DNA of 60,671 bases from an uncultured Actinomycetes bacterium (GTDB lineage: Bacteria; Actinomycetota; Actinomycetes; Nanopelagicales; Nanopelagicaceae): the NCBI GenBank assembly GCA_903832395.1, contig CAILBF010000149.1, forward strand, positions 1 to 60,671, in the 5' to 3' direction. This document shows positions 45,420-53,716 of the stretch, one piece after another. Within the stretch, counting starts at the first letter, position 1; every line of letters starts with the position of its first letter. The position numbers and the translations under genes were made by a program. The notes under the pieces are model-generated. The model worked only from the letters and a program-made list of their open reading frames with translations, searched no databases and was not told the DNA's origin.

Positions 45420-46652
45420 CTAATTCGTGACCGATTGAATTAAAAGTGGATTGGTAGAGCACGCGCTAACTGGTTGCGCTGTGATTGGTGGCTTCGTCAA
45501 TGAAATGGATACCGGAGTGCTGCCCAGCCGAGGCGACGTTCGGTGTGAACGATCAACATGAGCCACGGGCAGATCACTCTTATTGATGCTCAGTAACGCT
45601 TGCTCGCCGTAGCCTTGTACGCACTCTGGATCTGGACCATCTAGTGGAAGTCCCGTGAAGAATTTAGCCGCCATGCACCCTCCCCGGCAGGAATCAAAAA
45701 AAGTACAAGAGGTGCACGCGCCACCGGACTGTGGACTTCGCAACTGTGCGAAGAGTTCGGAGTTTCGCCAAATGTCAGTGAAGCCTCCATCACTTCGAAG
45801 ATTGCCTGCAAGGAAATCATCATGAATGGCAAAGGGACAGGCATAGACATCACCGATCGGGTCGATAAGACAGACCACTCTGCCCGCACCGCAAAGGTTT
45901 AGACCAGGTAATGCTTTTCCGAAAGCAGATAAATGGAAAAAGGAATCTCCGGTTAGAACCTTTTCGCCGTGAAGTACCAGCCAGTCATAGAGAACACGTT
46001 GTTGATCGGCAGTCGGGTGTAAATCATCCCAAACATCTCTGCCTCTGCCTGAAGGGCGTAGCCGTGTTAAGCGCAGTTGAGCTCCGTATTGATCTGCAAT
46101 TGCTTTGAACTCGTCAAGTTGATCTATATTCTCACGAGTACACACAACGGAGATTTTAAAATCTTTAAATCCCGCGTTAAAGAGATTGCGAATAGCCCGC
46201 ATGGCAGTCTCATATGATCCTTCTCCACGCACTTTGTTGTTAATTTCAGCCGTGGCGCCATCTAGTGAAATCTGCACATCTACATAGTCAGAGGCAACCA
46301 ATCGCATTGCAACTTCAGGAGTGATCTTGATGCCATTCGTTGAGAATTTAACACCAACATGATGCTCGGAGGCATAGTCCACTAACTCCCAGAAATCCGG
46401 ACGAACAGTAGGTTCGCCACCGCCAATATTGACATAGAAAACCTGCATTCGCTCTAGCTCATCGATTACCGATTTGCACTCAGCAGTTGTCAGCTCTCGC
46501 GGATCACGTCTTCCCGAACTAGAAAGACAATGTAGGCATGAAAGATTGCATGCATACGTTAGCTCCCACGTTAAGCAGATGGGAGCATCGAGTCCAGATT
46601 CGAAAAAATCAACGAGACGATTTGCAGATTTCAGTGGCGCAAGCTTTGTCAT
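45420..46652 (-). CDS. mftC: Mycofactocin radical SAM maturase MftC
   Basis: Radical SAM/SPASM enzyme that decarboxylates the C-terminal tyrosine of MftA and closes the ring to valine. The 410-residue chain has the CxxxCxxC cluster in LTYACNLSCLHC (Cys35, Cys39, Cys42), GGGEP at 77-81 and a SPASM domain with CGAGRVVCLIDPIGDVYACPF and CTSCTFFDSCRGGC. The ATG overlaps the mftB stop by one base (TAATG). A C-terminal tail of about 45 residues past the last cysteine (QGYGEQALLSINKS onward) looks poorly conserved and slightly long. It needs MftB to deliver the peptide. Confidence 0.95.
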   Translation of the reverse strand: MTKLAPLKSANRLVDFFESGLDAPICLTWELTYACNLSCLHCLSSSGRRDPRELTTAECKSVIDELERMQVFYVNIGGGEPTVRPDFWELVDYASEHHVGVKFSTNGIKITPEVAMRLVASDYVDVQISLDGATAEINNKVRGEGSYETAMRAIRNLFNAGFKDFKISVVCTRENIDQLDEFKAIADQYGAQLRLTRLRPSGRGRDVWDDLHPTADQQRVLYDWLVLHGEKVLTGDSFFHLSAFGKALPGLNLCGAGRVVCLIDPIGDVYACPFAIHDDFLAGNLRSDGGFTDIWRNSELFAQLRSPQSGGACTSCTFFDSCRGGCMAAKFFTGLPLDGPDPECVQGYGEQALLSINKSDLPVAHVDRSHRTSPRLGSTPVSISLTKPPITAQPVSACSTNPLLIQSVTN

Positions 46653-46918
46653 TACGTCCTCTCTATAACAATTGAAGATTGAGCTAAAACATCAAGGGCT
46701 TTCTGAAATCGAAGAATCTCTGCATCAATAACACCAGCTGCTGCAAAGGCGTCGCGCGCAGTAGGCGCGGTAGAAAGTGATTGGACGACATCTAGCAACC
46801 GACGATCTTTTAGGAAGGAGAGTCGTCGAGTGCCGAAATGGTAAAGCAGTGCACCAAAGGGCTCAGGACGAACTGAAACTTGAGGGTGCAATTTCCATGC
46901 ACTGTCGAGATCTAACAT
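46652..46918 (-). CDS. mftB: Mycofactocin peptide chaperone MftB (RRE, PqqD-like)
   Basis: An 88-residue RiPP recognition element. It binds the leader of MftA and presents it to MftC. The sequence DSAWKLHPQVSVRPEPFGALLYHFGTRRLSFLKDRRLLDVVQSL matches the winged-helix strands of PqqD-like MftB proteins, with PFGALLYHFGTRR the most conserved part. ATG 46918 is the only good start in the frame, although its ribosome site is weak. It lies 16 nt after mftA and shares one base with mftC, so all three are coupled. Confidence 0.92.
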   Translation of the reverse strand: MLDLDSAWKLHPQVSVRPEPFGALLYHFGTRRLSFLKDRRLLDVVQSLSTAPTARDAFAAAGVIDAEILRFQKALDVLAQSSIVIERT

Positions 46919-46934
46919 TGGTTCATCAAATGGA

Positions 46935-47066
46935 TTAGTAGACGCCGCACATGCCGTCGATAGAAACTTCTTCGACGAGAAAGGCGGCCTCCTCGTTCTC
47001 GGTCTCCTGAATTGCCGATTGCGAGCTGGATGTGTCTTGGTTTAGAGAGTCTTGTTGTGTTGTCAT
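46935..47066 (-). CDS. mftA: Mycofactocin precursor peptide MftA
   Basis: A 43-residue ribosomal peptide with the diagnostic ending VEEVSIDGMCGVY. The last two residues, Val-Tyr, become the redox core; the acidic leader (EETENEEAAFLVEE region) is what MftB binds. The start MTTQQDSLNQ at ATG 47066 has GGAGAA upstream. Longer in-frame starts to 47156 would read across the promoter and the mftR operator and are not supported. The Gln/Ser-rich N-terminus is longer than needed. Divergent from mftR, with the operator at 47141-47155. Confidence 0.95.
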   Translation of the reverse strand: MTTQQDSLNQDTSSSQSAIQETENEEAAFLVEEVSIDGMCGVY

Positions 47067-47140
47067 TGCGTTCTCCAAAGAATAGTTATAGAAAAGGTGC
47101 GCTCGGTATTGCTTCCTTCTGGTGAAGTGCATGATACTAA

Positions 47141-47155
47141 TGGCACTGAGTGCCA
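47141..47155. promoter_or_regulatory. MftR operator candidate between mftA and mftR
   Basis: TGGCACT-G-AGTGCCA, a perfect 7-bp inverted repeat with a single centre base, in the 108-base gap between the divergent mftA and mftR starts, 75 nt before mftA and 20 nt before mftR. Size and place are those of a TetR-family site. Mycobacterial MftR is known to repress the mft genes and to release DNA on binding long-chain acyl-CoA; the same logic here is inference. Confidence 0.7.
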
Positions 47156-47174
47156 AAAGGAAGAGGGAGCGCGC

Positions 47175-47795
47175 GTGAGAACCCTTGAGGAGAGAACTAG
47201 CCAGAGTGAGCGATTAGGCCGCCACCCTTCAATATCGCGGGCAGAACTGAGTCATATTGGGCTTAAACTTTTTATTGAGTTTGGTTTCGATGAGACAACT
47301 GTGGAGGATATTGCCGCAGCTGCCGGCATTGGACGGCGAACCTTCTTTCGTTACTTCCCCTCTAAGAATGATTTGCCGTGGGGAGATTTTGAAGATCTCC
47401 TTGAGCAGATGCGCGTACTACTTGCAAGCTTGCCTGAAGATCTACCAATCATTGAGGCCATCAGAATTGCCGTCGTGGATTTCAATCGAGTGCCGCCTGA
47501 GGAGATTCCATTCCACCGTCAAAGAATGGAGCTTCTCCTCACCGTTCCTTCGTTAATGGCACACTCCGCACTTCGTTACATCGCTTGGCGGCAAGTTGTT
47601 GCCGAATATGTTGCCTATCGTCTTGATACGCCAGTAGAGAGTCTGGAACCTCAGACTATTGCTTGGACATTTCTAGGTTTATCACTTTCAGCCTACGAAC
47701 AATGGCTTAAGAATGTTGATTCAAATCTTTTAGAGTTAATGGACTCGGCCTTTAACATGCTCAATAACGCATTCACTCATGAAACTTTGTTGTGA
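47175..47795 (+). CDS. mftR: Mycofactocin system regulator MftR (TetR family)
   Basis: A 206-residue TetR-type repressor. The helix-turn-helix reads TTVEDIAAAAGIGRRTFFRYFPSKNDLPWGDF, which is the characteristic MftR version. The rest is an all-helical ligand domain. GTG 47175 is preferred because GGGAG lies about 6 nt ahead and it leaves the operator outside the gene; earlier starts to 47052 would cross mftA's start region. The gene ends in GTGA shared with mftG, so the two are coupled. It most likely controls the divergent mftABCDEF operon and its own transcript. Confidence 0.92.
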   Translation: MRTLEERTSQSERLGRHPSISRAELSHIGLKLFIEFGFDETTVEDIAAAAGIGRRTFFRYFPSKNDLPWGDFEDLLEQMRVLLASLPEDLPIIEAIRIAVVDFNRVPPEEIPFHRQRMELLLTVPSLMAHSALRYIAWRQVVAEYVAYRLDTPVESLEPQTIAWTFLGLSLSAYEQWLKNVDSNLLELMDSAFNMLNNAFTHETLL

Positions 47796-49432
47796 TTACC
47801 TACGATGTAATTGTTGTTGGAGCCGGCGGTGCAGGTGCGCCGTTAGCGGCACGACTTAGCGAAGATCCAGAACGCTCGGTACTACTTCTGGAGGCAGGAG
47901 CTGTACCGTGCTCCCCCGAAGAGTTTCCACCTGAATTGCTCAATCCCGGAACGGTGCAAGGTGCACATCCAACCCATCCAAACAATTGGGCATTCAAAGG
48001 CAATCTAACGAATGAAATGACGTACTCCATCGCTCGGGGAAAAATTCTCGGTGGTTCAACCGCTGTGAATGGCGCTTACTTTGTACGTGCTCGAAAACAA
48101 GACTTTGATCGTTGGTCGGCAGGTGGACATCACGAATGGAGTTATGAAAAAACTTTACCTTTCTACAAACTCATGGAAACTGATATTGAATATGGCGAAA
48201 CTGCCATACATGGTGGATTTGGCCCGATGAGAGTGCAGCGACTGCCTCAAGACCATCCCGCCACACGTGCATTTAAAGCAGCATCGGCAGAGCTCGGGTT
48301 TGCCGAGGAGTATGACAAAAATGATCAGGCAGAGCCTGGATATGGTCCAGTTCCCATGAATATTTCGCAGGGATTGCGCTGGAACACTGGTATCGCCTAT
48401 ATCAATCCAATTCGAGGCAGAGAAAATCTCACCGTTCAGGGCAATAGTTTAGTAATTCGTGTGCTCTTCGAAGGTAAGCGAGCAATCGGAGTTGAGGTTG
48501 AGGACAATGGGGTTTCATCTGTAATTCAGGGTCGCGAAATAATTCTCTCCGCCGGCGCTATTGCGTCTCCACACATTCTCATGCTTTCAGGCATTGGTCC
48601 GAAGGCGGATTTACTCGCTTACGGAATTCCGGTAGTTCAAGATTTGCCTGGAGTCGGAAGGGATTTTAGCGATCATCCAGAGATTGCAATTGGTTGGCAG
48701 TCAAAGCGCAAGATCGTGGATTATACGAATAATCATTCAATAGTTGATAGCTTGAATTTCACCTCGGCAGGATCAGAAATTGTTGGCGACTTAGAAATTC
48801 TGCAGTTGATGAAGCCATTCGGCTATATGTTAACTGGTAGTGCACGACCAACAATTAGTGAGGCCGAAAGTTTCTTACGACACCCCATTCGTTTCCTCAG
48901 TGCGATGAGAGGCGTTTCAATCCAGCGTTTATATCAGCAAGTAAAACACCAGAATGATTTAGCGTTTTTGGTGTCACTTCAAGTGCAAACTTCGCGGGGG
49001 CAAATAACTCTTCAATCCTCCGATCCAAAAATTCAACCGCGTATTGACTATAACTATCTGAGCACCGAGAGCGACACCACCCGAATGCGGGAAGCGGTGC
49101 GCACTGGAGCAAAAATCCTTACATCGAACGCATTCAAACCACTATTTAGAGGCTTTACCGAACTCGATGAAGAGATTCTCTCTAATGATGCCCGTCTGGA
49201 TTATTGGATGCGCAATCATTTAGGCACCGCACTTCACCTGTGTGGAAGTGCAAAATTTGGAAAACCTGATGATCCTTACTCTGTTGTAGACCAGTACGGT
49301 CGCGTTCACGGCATTGAGGCGCTTCGAGTGGCGGACGTATCGATCTTGCCAACAGTTCCCACGCGAGGCCCTGCTGCGACTGCAATTCTTATCGGCGAAC
49401 GCATCGCTGATTTCATCCGACGTGGTTGTTAG
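47792..49432 (+). CDS. mftG: Mycofactocin-associated GMC oxidoreductase MftG
   Basis: A 546-residue FAD enzyme of the glucose-methanol-choline family. In mycobacteria MftG reoxidises reduced mycofactocin and passes electrons to the respiratory chain. The FAD loop is VVGAGGAGAPLAARLSED; ARGKILGGSTAVNGAYFVRARKQDFDRW is GMC signature 1, and LSAGAIASPHILMLSGIG is signature 2. The catalytic histidine region WMRNHLGTALHLCGSAKFG is near the C-terminus. GTG 47792 overlaps the mftR TGA. The MftG role follows from its position next to mftR and family similarity; a choline- or alcohol-oxidase activity is the alternative. Confidence 0.9.
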   Translation: MITYDVIVVGAGGAGAPLAARLSEDPERSVLLLEAGAVPCSPEEFPPELLNPGTVQGAHPTHPNNWAFKGNLTNEMTYSIARGKILGGSTAVNGAYFVRARKQDFDRWSAGGHHEWSYEKTLPFYKLMETDIEYGETAIHGGFGPMRVQRLPQDHPATRAFKAASAELGFAEEYDKNDQAEPGYGPVPMNISQGLRWNTGIAYINPIRGRENLTVQGNSLVIRVLFEGKRAIGVEVEDNGVSSVIQGREIILSAGAIASPHILMLSGIGPKADLLAYGIPVVQDLPGVGRDFSDHPEIAIGWQSKRKIVDYTNNHSIVDSLNFTSAGSEIVGDLEILQLMKPFGYMLTGSARPTISEAESFLRHPIRFLSAMRGVSIQRLYQQVKHQNDLAFLVSLQVQTSRGQITLQSSDPKIQPRIDYNYLSTESDTTRMREAVRTGAKILTSNAFKPLFRGFTELDEEILSNDARLDYWMRNHLGTALHLCGSAKFGKPDDPYSVVDQYGRVHGIEALRVADVSILPTVPTRGPAATAILIGERIADFIRRGC

Positions 49433-49462
49433 AAGTTTCTAATAGCCCTCATCTAGGCCTCA

Positions 49463-49912
49463 TCAATTCTTTGGTGCAGACCAACGCCTGATAGTGAACT
49501 CTGTGCTGGGTGCAAAACTCCAGGCCATCGCCGAAATTGGATTGATGTTGTATGACACAACGGTTGCTCCATATGGGGTATCTGGAAGATATTCGGCATC
49601 CCACGGCTCTGTGTACTTTGCTTGATAAGCAGAAATAAGCTCTGGTCGCTGCGCAGCTAAGCCTGCAGGAGTTGCAGTGCCTCGAATGATCAACGGTGAA
49701 TCGCCACTCTCAAGATGAACTGAGACCCGCGAATCTAGGGCGAGGTTGCGACTTCGTTTTGATGATGTCGCACCATAGAAGACAAGTTGTGAATTCGCCA
49801 GAACGCCCCATACCGGCACAGCGTGCGGTCCGCCGGTTCCAGTCGTTGAGACCCACCAGTTTCGTGCCGCGCTAAATCGCTCTGCGATTTCATCCCAGTT
49901 CAGTTCATCCAT
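49463..49912 (-). CDS. Split-barrel flavoprotein, pyridoxamine-phosphate-oxidase-like / F420-binding
   Basis: A 149-residue FMN/F420 split-barrel protein. FSAARNWWVSTTGTGGPHAVPVWGVLANSQLVFYGATSSKRSRNLALDSRVSVHLESG is the conserved core, with a C-terminal PISAMAWSF. Several close groups in actinobacteria use F420; others bind FMN or haem, so the cofactor is unproven. ATG 49912 starts MDELNWDEI. It converges on mftG with a 30-base gap and lies 32 nt after the iron-type alcohol dehydrogenase, probably on its transcript. Confidence 0.78.
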   Translation of the reverse strand: MDELNWDEIAERFSAARNWWVSTTGTGGPHAVPVWGVLANSQLVFYGATSSKRSRNLALDSRVSVHLESGDSPLIIRGTATPAGLAAQRPELISAYQAKYTEPWDAEYLPDTPYGATVVSYNINPISAMAWSFAPSTEFTIRRWSAPKN

Positions 49913-49944
49913 AATTTTTCCTCTTTCTTCTCTCTGTTTGTGAA

Positions 49945-51129
49945 TTAATGTCGCACGAGTGCGAGAACTGCACGAATGTCATCTGCAGTTTTAATCTCTC
50001 GAAGATTGTGCTGTGTCACGTAATGCGCTTTCAAAAGCATTGGGATCGTCTCTTCAAGAGTATCATCGCTGATACCAAGATCATCTAGAGAAGTTGGTAG
50101 GCCCATCTCGACGAGAAGCTCGGTGAGAATTGTTGAGAATGACTCACCTGTGCGGCCCAAAATCTCCGTGATGCGTCGTTGCGGTGGATCACTAAGTCCT
50201 TCCAACCAGCGAGCTTGAGCAAGCATCATGACACAGGCCATATCGCTGTGCTGTACACCTGCGAAAGGTGCGATGACAATTACCGATCCGCCACTGAAAG
50301 GCCATGTGGAGTAGACCGACTCAAGAACCATTCCAACAAACCAACAAGCGAGTTGACAGTTTGCAAGGGCTTCTCGATCGGATGAATCGCGGGCAACTCG
50401 TGGAAGGTTTTCCATGTAGAGCGCCACCGATCTCTCGGCGAGTGCGGTCGCAAGAGGGTGAGGCGAAACATTGCACACCGCGTTAATTGCGTGATCAAGG
50501 CCGCGAAATCCTGTTGCAAGAATAAGTTTTCTTGGAGTCTGTGCCAAGATGCTTGGATCATAAATGATCACCTGTGGTGCGCCTCTGTAGGCCATGAGGT
50601 CGATCTTTTGCCGAGTTTGATCATCCATAGGAGTGCCCATTCCATTCCACTCCGCAGTGGCAAGTGAAGTAGGTATGGCAATCTGGCGGATCTTTGGTGT
50701 AGCACGTGACTTTCCGACGATGGACATGCCATCTGCAGAAATACTAAATGGACCGCGCTCGATTAACTCCTCTTTTGTATAGGCATCTTCAGATAATGCC
50801 AGTTGAATGAATTTCGCGAAGTCAATGACGGAGCCTCCACCGATTGTGACCATCACATCTGCTTCGGATTTGTGAACGGCCACCGCCCCCTTGAGAACAT
50901 TTGAAACGGGCGCATGATCGCCTACCTCGTCAGTGAATCCAACAAAGCGCTCGCCCAGAGCTGCAATGAGTTTCTTAACGACATCAGTTTTCGCATTGAG
51001 AGTATGACTACTAATCACAAAAACTTTTCTATAACCAAGGCCATCTATCACCCCGGGCAACATTTCGATTGCATCAACGTTATGGAGCACTCGTTCTACG
51101 CCATCTGGAACAACCCATGTGTTACGCAT
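49945..51129 (-). CDS. Iron-containing alcohol dehydrogenase family
   Basis: A 394-residue group III dehydrogenase. The NAD-binding loop GGGSVIDFAKFIQL and IPTSLATAEWNGMGTP are clear. The metal helix holds GLDHAINAVCN with its histidine, and a later VQHSDMACVMMLAQ supplies another candidate ligand. The expected HG(x)AC signature is replaced by HSDMAC, an unusual feature. NDMA-dependent methanol dehydrogenases of this fold use mycofactocin, but maleylacetate reductases are also similar. The ATG overlaps the CoA-transferase stop by 8 nt. It is the only iron-type member in the window and lies next to the mft genes. Confidence 0.85.
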   Translation of the reverse strand: MRNTWVVPDGVERVLHNVDAIEMLPGVIDGLGYRKVFVISSHTLNAKTDVVKKLIAALGERFVGFTDEVGDHAPVSNVLKGAVAVHKSEADVMVTIGGGSVIDFAKFIQLALSEDAYTKEELIERGPFSISADGMSIVGKSRATPKIRQIAIPTSLATAEWNGMGTPMDDQTRQKIDLMAYRGAPQVIIYDPSILAQTPRKLILATGFRGLDHAINAVCNVSPHPLATALAERSVALYMENLPRVARDSSDREALANCQLACWFVGMVLESVYSTWPFSGGSVIVIAPFAGVQHSDMACVMMLAQARWLEGLSDPPQRRITEILGRTGESFSTILTELLVEMGLPTSLDDLGISDDTLEETIPMLLKAHYVTQHNLREIKTADDIRAVLALVRH

Positions 51130-52318
51130 TCGGAGTTCTCTCTGAGTAGGTAGTAAGTGGATCTGCGTTCGTTACACCCGATTCCGCAAGAGCGGCAAGG
51201 TGCACATCGTCTAGACCAAGAATCTTGGTAAGAACTTCGCGCGTGTGCGCGCCAAGAGCAGGCGCTGGTCGCTCAATGGTAAATGGTAGTTCTTCAAAAG
51301 AGTATGGCATGCCTTTTACGAGAGTGCCGTCGGCTCCCCAAACCAGACTGCCTCCAATGATGTCGGGCGCATCGATCAAATCCTTCCCGTTCATGACGAC
51401 GGCAGCTGAGAGTCCAGCCGTGCGCAACTCAGAGACTGCTTGACTGCTAGTACGTCGCGCACACCAGATTTCGATCGCAGGAGTCAAGTCTTCTTCCCAC
51501 CCAACCAATTCACGGAGTCGTTCGGCATCGGCAACATTGCATACGGTCAAAGCGAACCACCGTTTGTCGTTACCACGGAACGTCTCTTGCAATAACACGC
51601 CTGCGGATGCATTTCCAGTAGGTGAAGGGTTGTAGTTCGAATCGGCTGATGCGGCAACGATCTCCTCACCGATAAGAAAACTTACGATCTCGCGCTGCGG
51701 GATATCGAGGAGTGCGCCTTTGCCGCTAAGTCGTGCTTCTCGAAGAGCGGCGATAATGAAACCAACGGCGGCGAGAGATACAACTTGGTCGGGGTAGTTC
51801 ACATCAACTCCGGAGAGAATCGGCTCTCCATCCGAGTAGCCGGTTATTGCCGCAAGTCCGCCTAGTGCATCTAGTGTCGATCCGTATGTTCGGTGCAAGC
51901 GGTTAGGTCCGCTATCCCCTTGGCTTGTGACTGCGGCGAAAATCACGCGAGGATTGACTGCTTCGACATCGGCATAACCGAGTCCAAGTCCGTCAAGAAC
52001 TCCACGGCGAAAGTTTTCTACAACGATGTCAGAGTGGCTTAGCAAATCAAATGCAATTTTTCTTCCTTCGGGCGCTTTCAAATCTAAAGTAATTCCACGT
52101 TTATTTCGATTCGTGAAGTGGAACTGTGCAGACCTATCCCACCAGCCTGATTCGCGATCTGAGGCAGAGAGTCGAAAGAGATCCATCCGGTTGGCCGATT
52201 CGATTTTGATGACGTCGGCGCCAAGGTCTGCAAGCATGGCCGACGTATTTGCCCCGGCAGTTAACTGTCCGAAGTCAATGACTCGGACACCTTCAAGTGG
52301 TCTATTGGCGTGGCTCAT
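51122..52318 (-). CDS. CaiB/BaiF CoA-transferase, subunit with catalytic Asp
   Basis: A 398-residue class III CoA-transferase. It opens LEGVRVIDFGQLTAGANTSAMLADLGADVIKIESANR. The catalytic aspartate is probably the one in GVDVNYPDQVVSLAAVGFIIAAL, followed by LSGKGALLDIPQRE. ATG 52318 overlaps the preceding transferase stop by 4 nt. The two could form a mixed dimer like the BbsEF succinyl-CoA:benzylsuccinate transferase, where one subunit is inactive. This is the likely active half. It is followed by the iron-type dehydrogenase. Confidence 0.88.
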   Translation of the reverse strand: MSHANRPLEGVRVIDFGQLTAGANTSAMLADLGADVIKIESANRMDLFRLSASDRESGWWDRSAQFHFTNRNKRGITLDLKAPEGRKIAFDLLSHSDIVVENFRRGVLDGLGLGYADVEAVNPRVIFAAVTSQGDSGPNRLHRTYGSTLDALGGLAAITGYSDGEPILSGVDVNYPDQVVSLAAVGFIIAALREARLSGKGALLDIPQREIVSFLIGEEIVAASADSNYNPSPTGNASAGVLLQETFRGNDKRWFALTVCNVADAERLRELVGWEEDLTPAIEIWCARRTSSQAVSELRTAGLSAAVVMNGKDLIDAPDIIGGSLVWGADGTLVKGMPYSFEELPFTIERPAPALGAHTREVLTKILGLDDVHLAALAESGVTNADPLTTYSERTPNA

Positions 52319-53418
52319 GGGCGCCCTTTCCCAAGGAGCTCATCGAGTTCTATTTTCTGTGATGAGCTGGGATCAAAACGTGTGCCGTTCCACGATAGAG
52401 GTATCCGTGGCATCCGCACGGTCGATCTATGGGCAGTTTCTAAGGAGGTTAAGAAAGATCTTGATTCATACTGCCTATCACTTAGGAGATCCCGTGGTGA
52501 ATAGACCGGGCCAGCGGGAATGCCATGGCCTTGTGCAATTTCGAAAATCTCCTCGCGTGATCGCTTGGTGAACCATGGCGCGATCCGTTCTGTAAGAGTT
52601 TTGATATGTGCACGAAGGCTTGGCTGATCATCGATGGGCAAATCCGATAAATCAACTCCATCAAACATCGCGCGCACCCGATTGAACTCGTTCGGAGTAA
52701 ATACGAATGCAAACCAACCATCCAAACAAGAAAATATTTGGAAGTCGGCCATCGCTCCAGGTCTGGTTGGCATCACGTCACCGTTGTGCACGCCTGCTAC
52801 TGCTTTCCAGTTAATCCAAATCGCCGTTTCGATCAGAGATATTCGCGCGCGAGATGGGCCTGCGCCAGTATCGGTTTGTGCAAGTGCGACCATCGTCGCA
52901 GTAAAGGCCGATAGCCCAGCGGCGTAAGAGCTTTGGTGGCCGCCTAAGCGAAGCGGTTCTCGAAGAGGATCTCCGATGATGTCTAGCAGTCCACTCGCTG
53001 CAAGAATTGTGAACTCACTATCAGAGCCAGTCGACTCTCTTCCGCGTGGCCATGTTGCTATTTCAACTATTGATGTCTCTGAAGCAAGAAGTGCATCATG
53101 AAGTGGATCGCCCTCTTCTAGGAGAACCGCAGAAACCCCAGTCTCCACAATACGCAAGACCGATTCAATTCGATCCGCCTCACTCTTAGTCTTCAGAATC
53201 AACTTGCTGGTATTTAGAAAACGCCCAATCGCGCTAGTGCCATCAGGTAGCAGTGGTTGAATCCCCTCGAGGATGTCATTACCGGGAGGCACAATTCGGA
53301 TAACGCGGATGCCGAGGTCGGCAAGTAACTTCGTCGCCATTGCCGAAGCGATACGAAGGTGTACTGGAGCATTGGGATTAACAATTTCTAGAATTGTCAC
53401 GTCTTTGATTGACTGCAT
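52315..53418 (-). CDS. CaiB/BaiF CoA-transferase-like subunit lacking the catalytic Asp
   Basis: A 367-residue divergent class III family member. The N-terminus is reduced (IKDVTILEIVNPNAPVHLRIASAMATKLLADLGIRVIRI), and the segment that should carry the aspartate reads LGGHQSSYAAGLSAFTATMVAL, with no acidic residue. GPSRARISLIET follows as in active members. It therefore probably serves as the structural partner of the next gene product (inference). ATG 53418 has AAGGAG upstream; a TTG just before it is the alternative. It is first in the four-gene run to the split-barrel protein. Confidence 0.85.
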   Translation of the reverse strand: MQSIKDVTILEIVNPNAPVHLRIASAMATKLLADLGIRVIRIVPPGNDILEGIQPLLPDGTSAIGRFLNTSKLILKTKSEADRIESVLRIVETGVSAVLLEEGDPLHDALLASETSIVEIATWPRGRESTGSDSEFTILAASGLLDIIGDPLREPLRLGGHQSSYAAGLSAFTATMVALAQTDTGAGPSRARISLIETAIWINWKAVAGVHNGDVMPTRPGAMADFQIFSCLDGWFAFVFTPNEFNRVRAMFDGVDLSDLPIDDQPSLRAHIKTLTERIAPWFTKRSREEIFEIAQGHGIPAGPVYSPRDLLSDRQYESRSFLTSLETAHRSTVRMPRIPLSWNGTRFDPSSSQKIELDELLGKGRP

Positions 53419-53613
53419 CAATGAACTCCTTCCTGACCTCCAGGTTTAGCCAGTGGGTGCGGGCTTCTCGTACGCCCATGCGAGAAAACAAGTTTGATGC
53501 ATGATTGCGCAATAGTGCCATCGTTCTTGAAGATGAGAAATACTATTTTGGGAGTGCTCTCATACAAGTGCCCCTTGATTTCACCAGGTGCTATGTATCG
53601 AGTGAGAAAATAT

Positions 53614-53689
53614 TGGTGGAGCTGAGGGGATTTGAACCCCTGACCCCCTGCATGCCATGCAGGTGCGCTACCAGCTGCGCCACAGCCCC
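53614..53689 (-). tRNA. tRNA-Ala (anticodon GGC)
   Basis: A 76-nt cloverleaf on the minus strand with a genome-encoded CCA. The acceptor stem pairs GGGGCTG with CAGCTCC (one G-U). The anticodon stem is CCTGC/GCAGG with loop ATGGCAT, giving GGC, which reads GCC and GCU alanine codons. The T arm contains GGTTCAAATCC. It follows the core genes by 27 nt, and its 3' end faces the catabolic region. A weak T-run ATATTTTCTC follows the CCA and may end its transcript. Confidence 0.96.
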
Positions 53690-53716
53690 AATTTCGTGAG
53701 ATGGATATCCTATTTC

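Noticed and set aside
47067..47156. N-terminal extension of MftA by 30 residues
   Set aside because: It crosses the promoter and operator region; the ATG at 47066 has a good ribosome site and gives a normal-size precursor.
47052..47174. N-terminal extension of MftR
   Set aside because: It would overlap the mftA start region and translate the operator; a well-placed ribosome site supports the GTG at 47175.
53465..53486. TTCTCG/CGAGAA repeat before the CoA-transferase pair
   Set aside because: Six-base arms with a ten-base loop and no flanking T-run are close to what chance gives.
53505..53699. Open frame of 64 codons on the plus strand
   Set aside because: It reads through the antisense of tRNA-Ala (LRGFEPLTPCMPCRCATSC is the usual tRNA artefact) and has no ribosome site.
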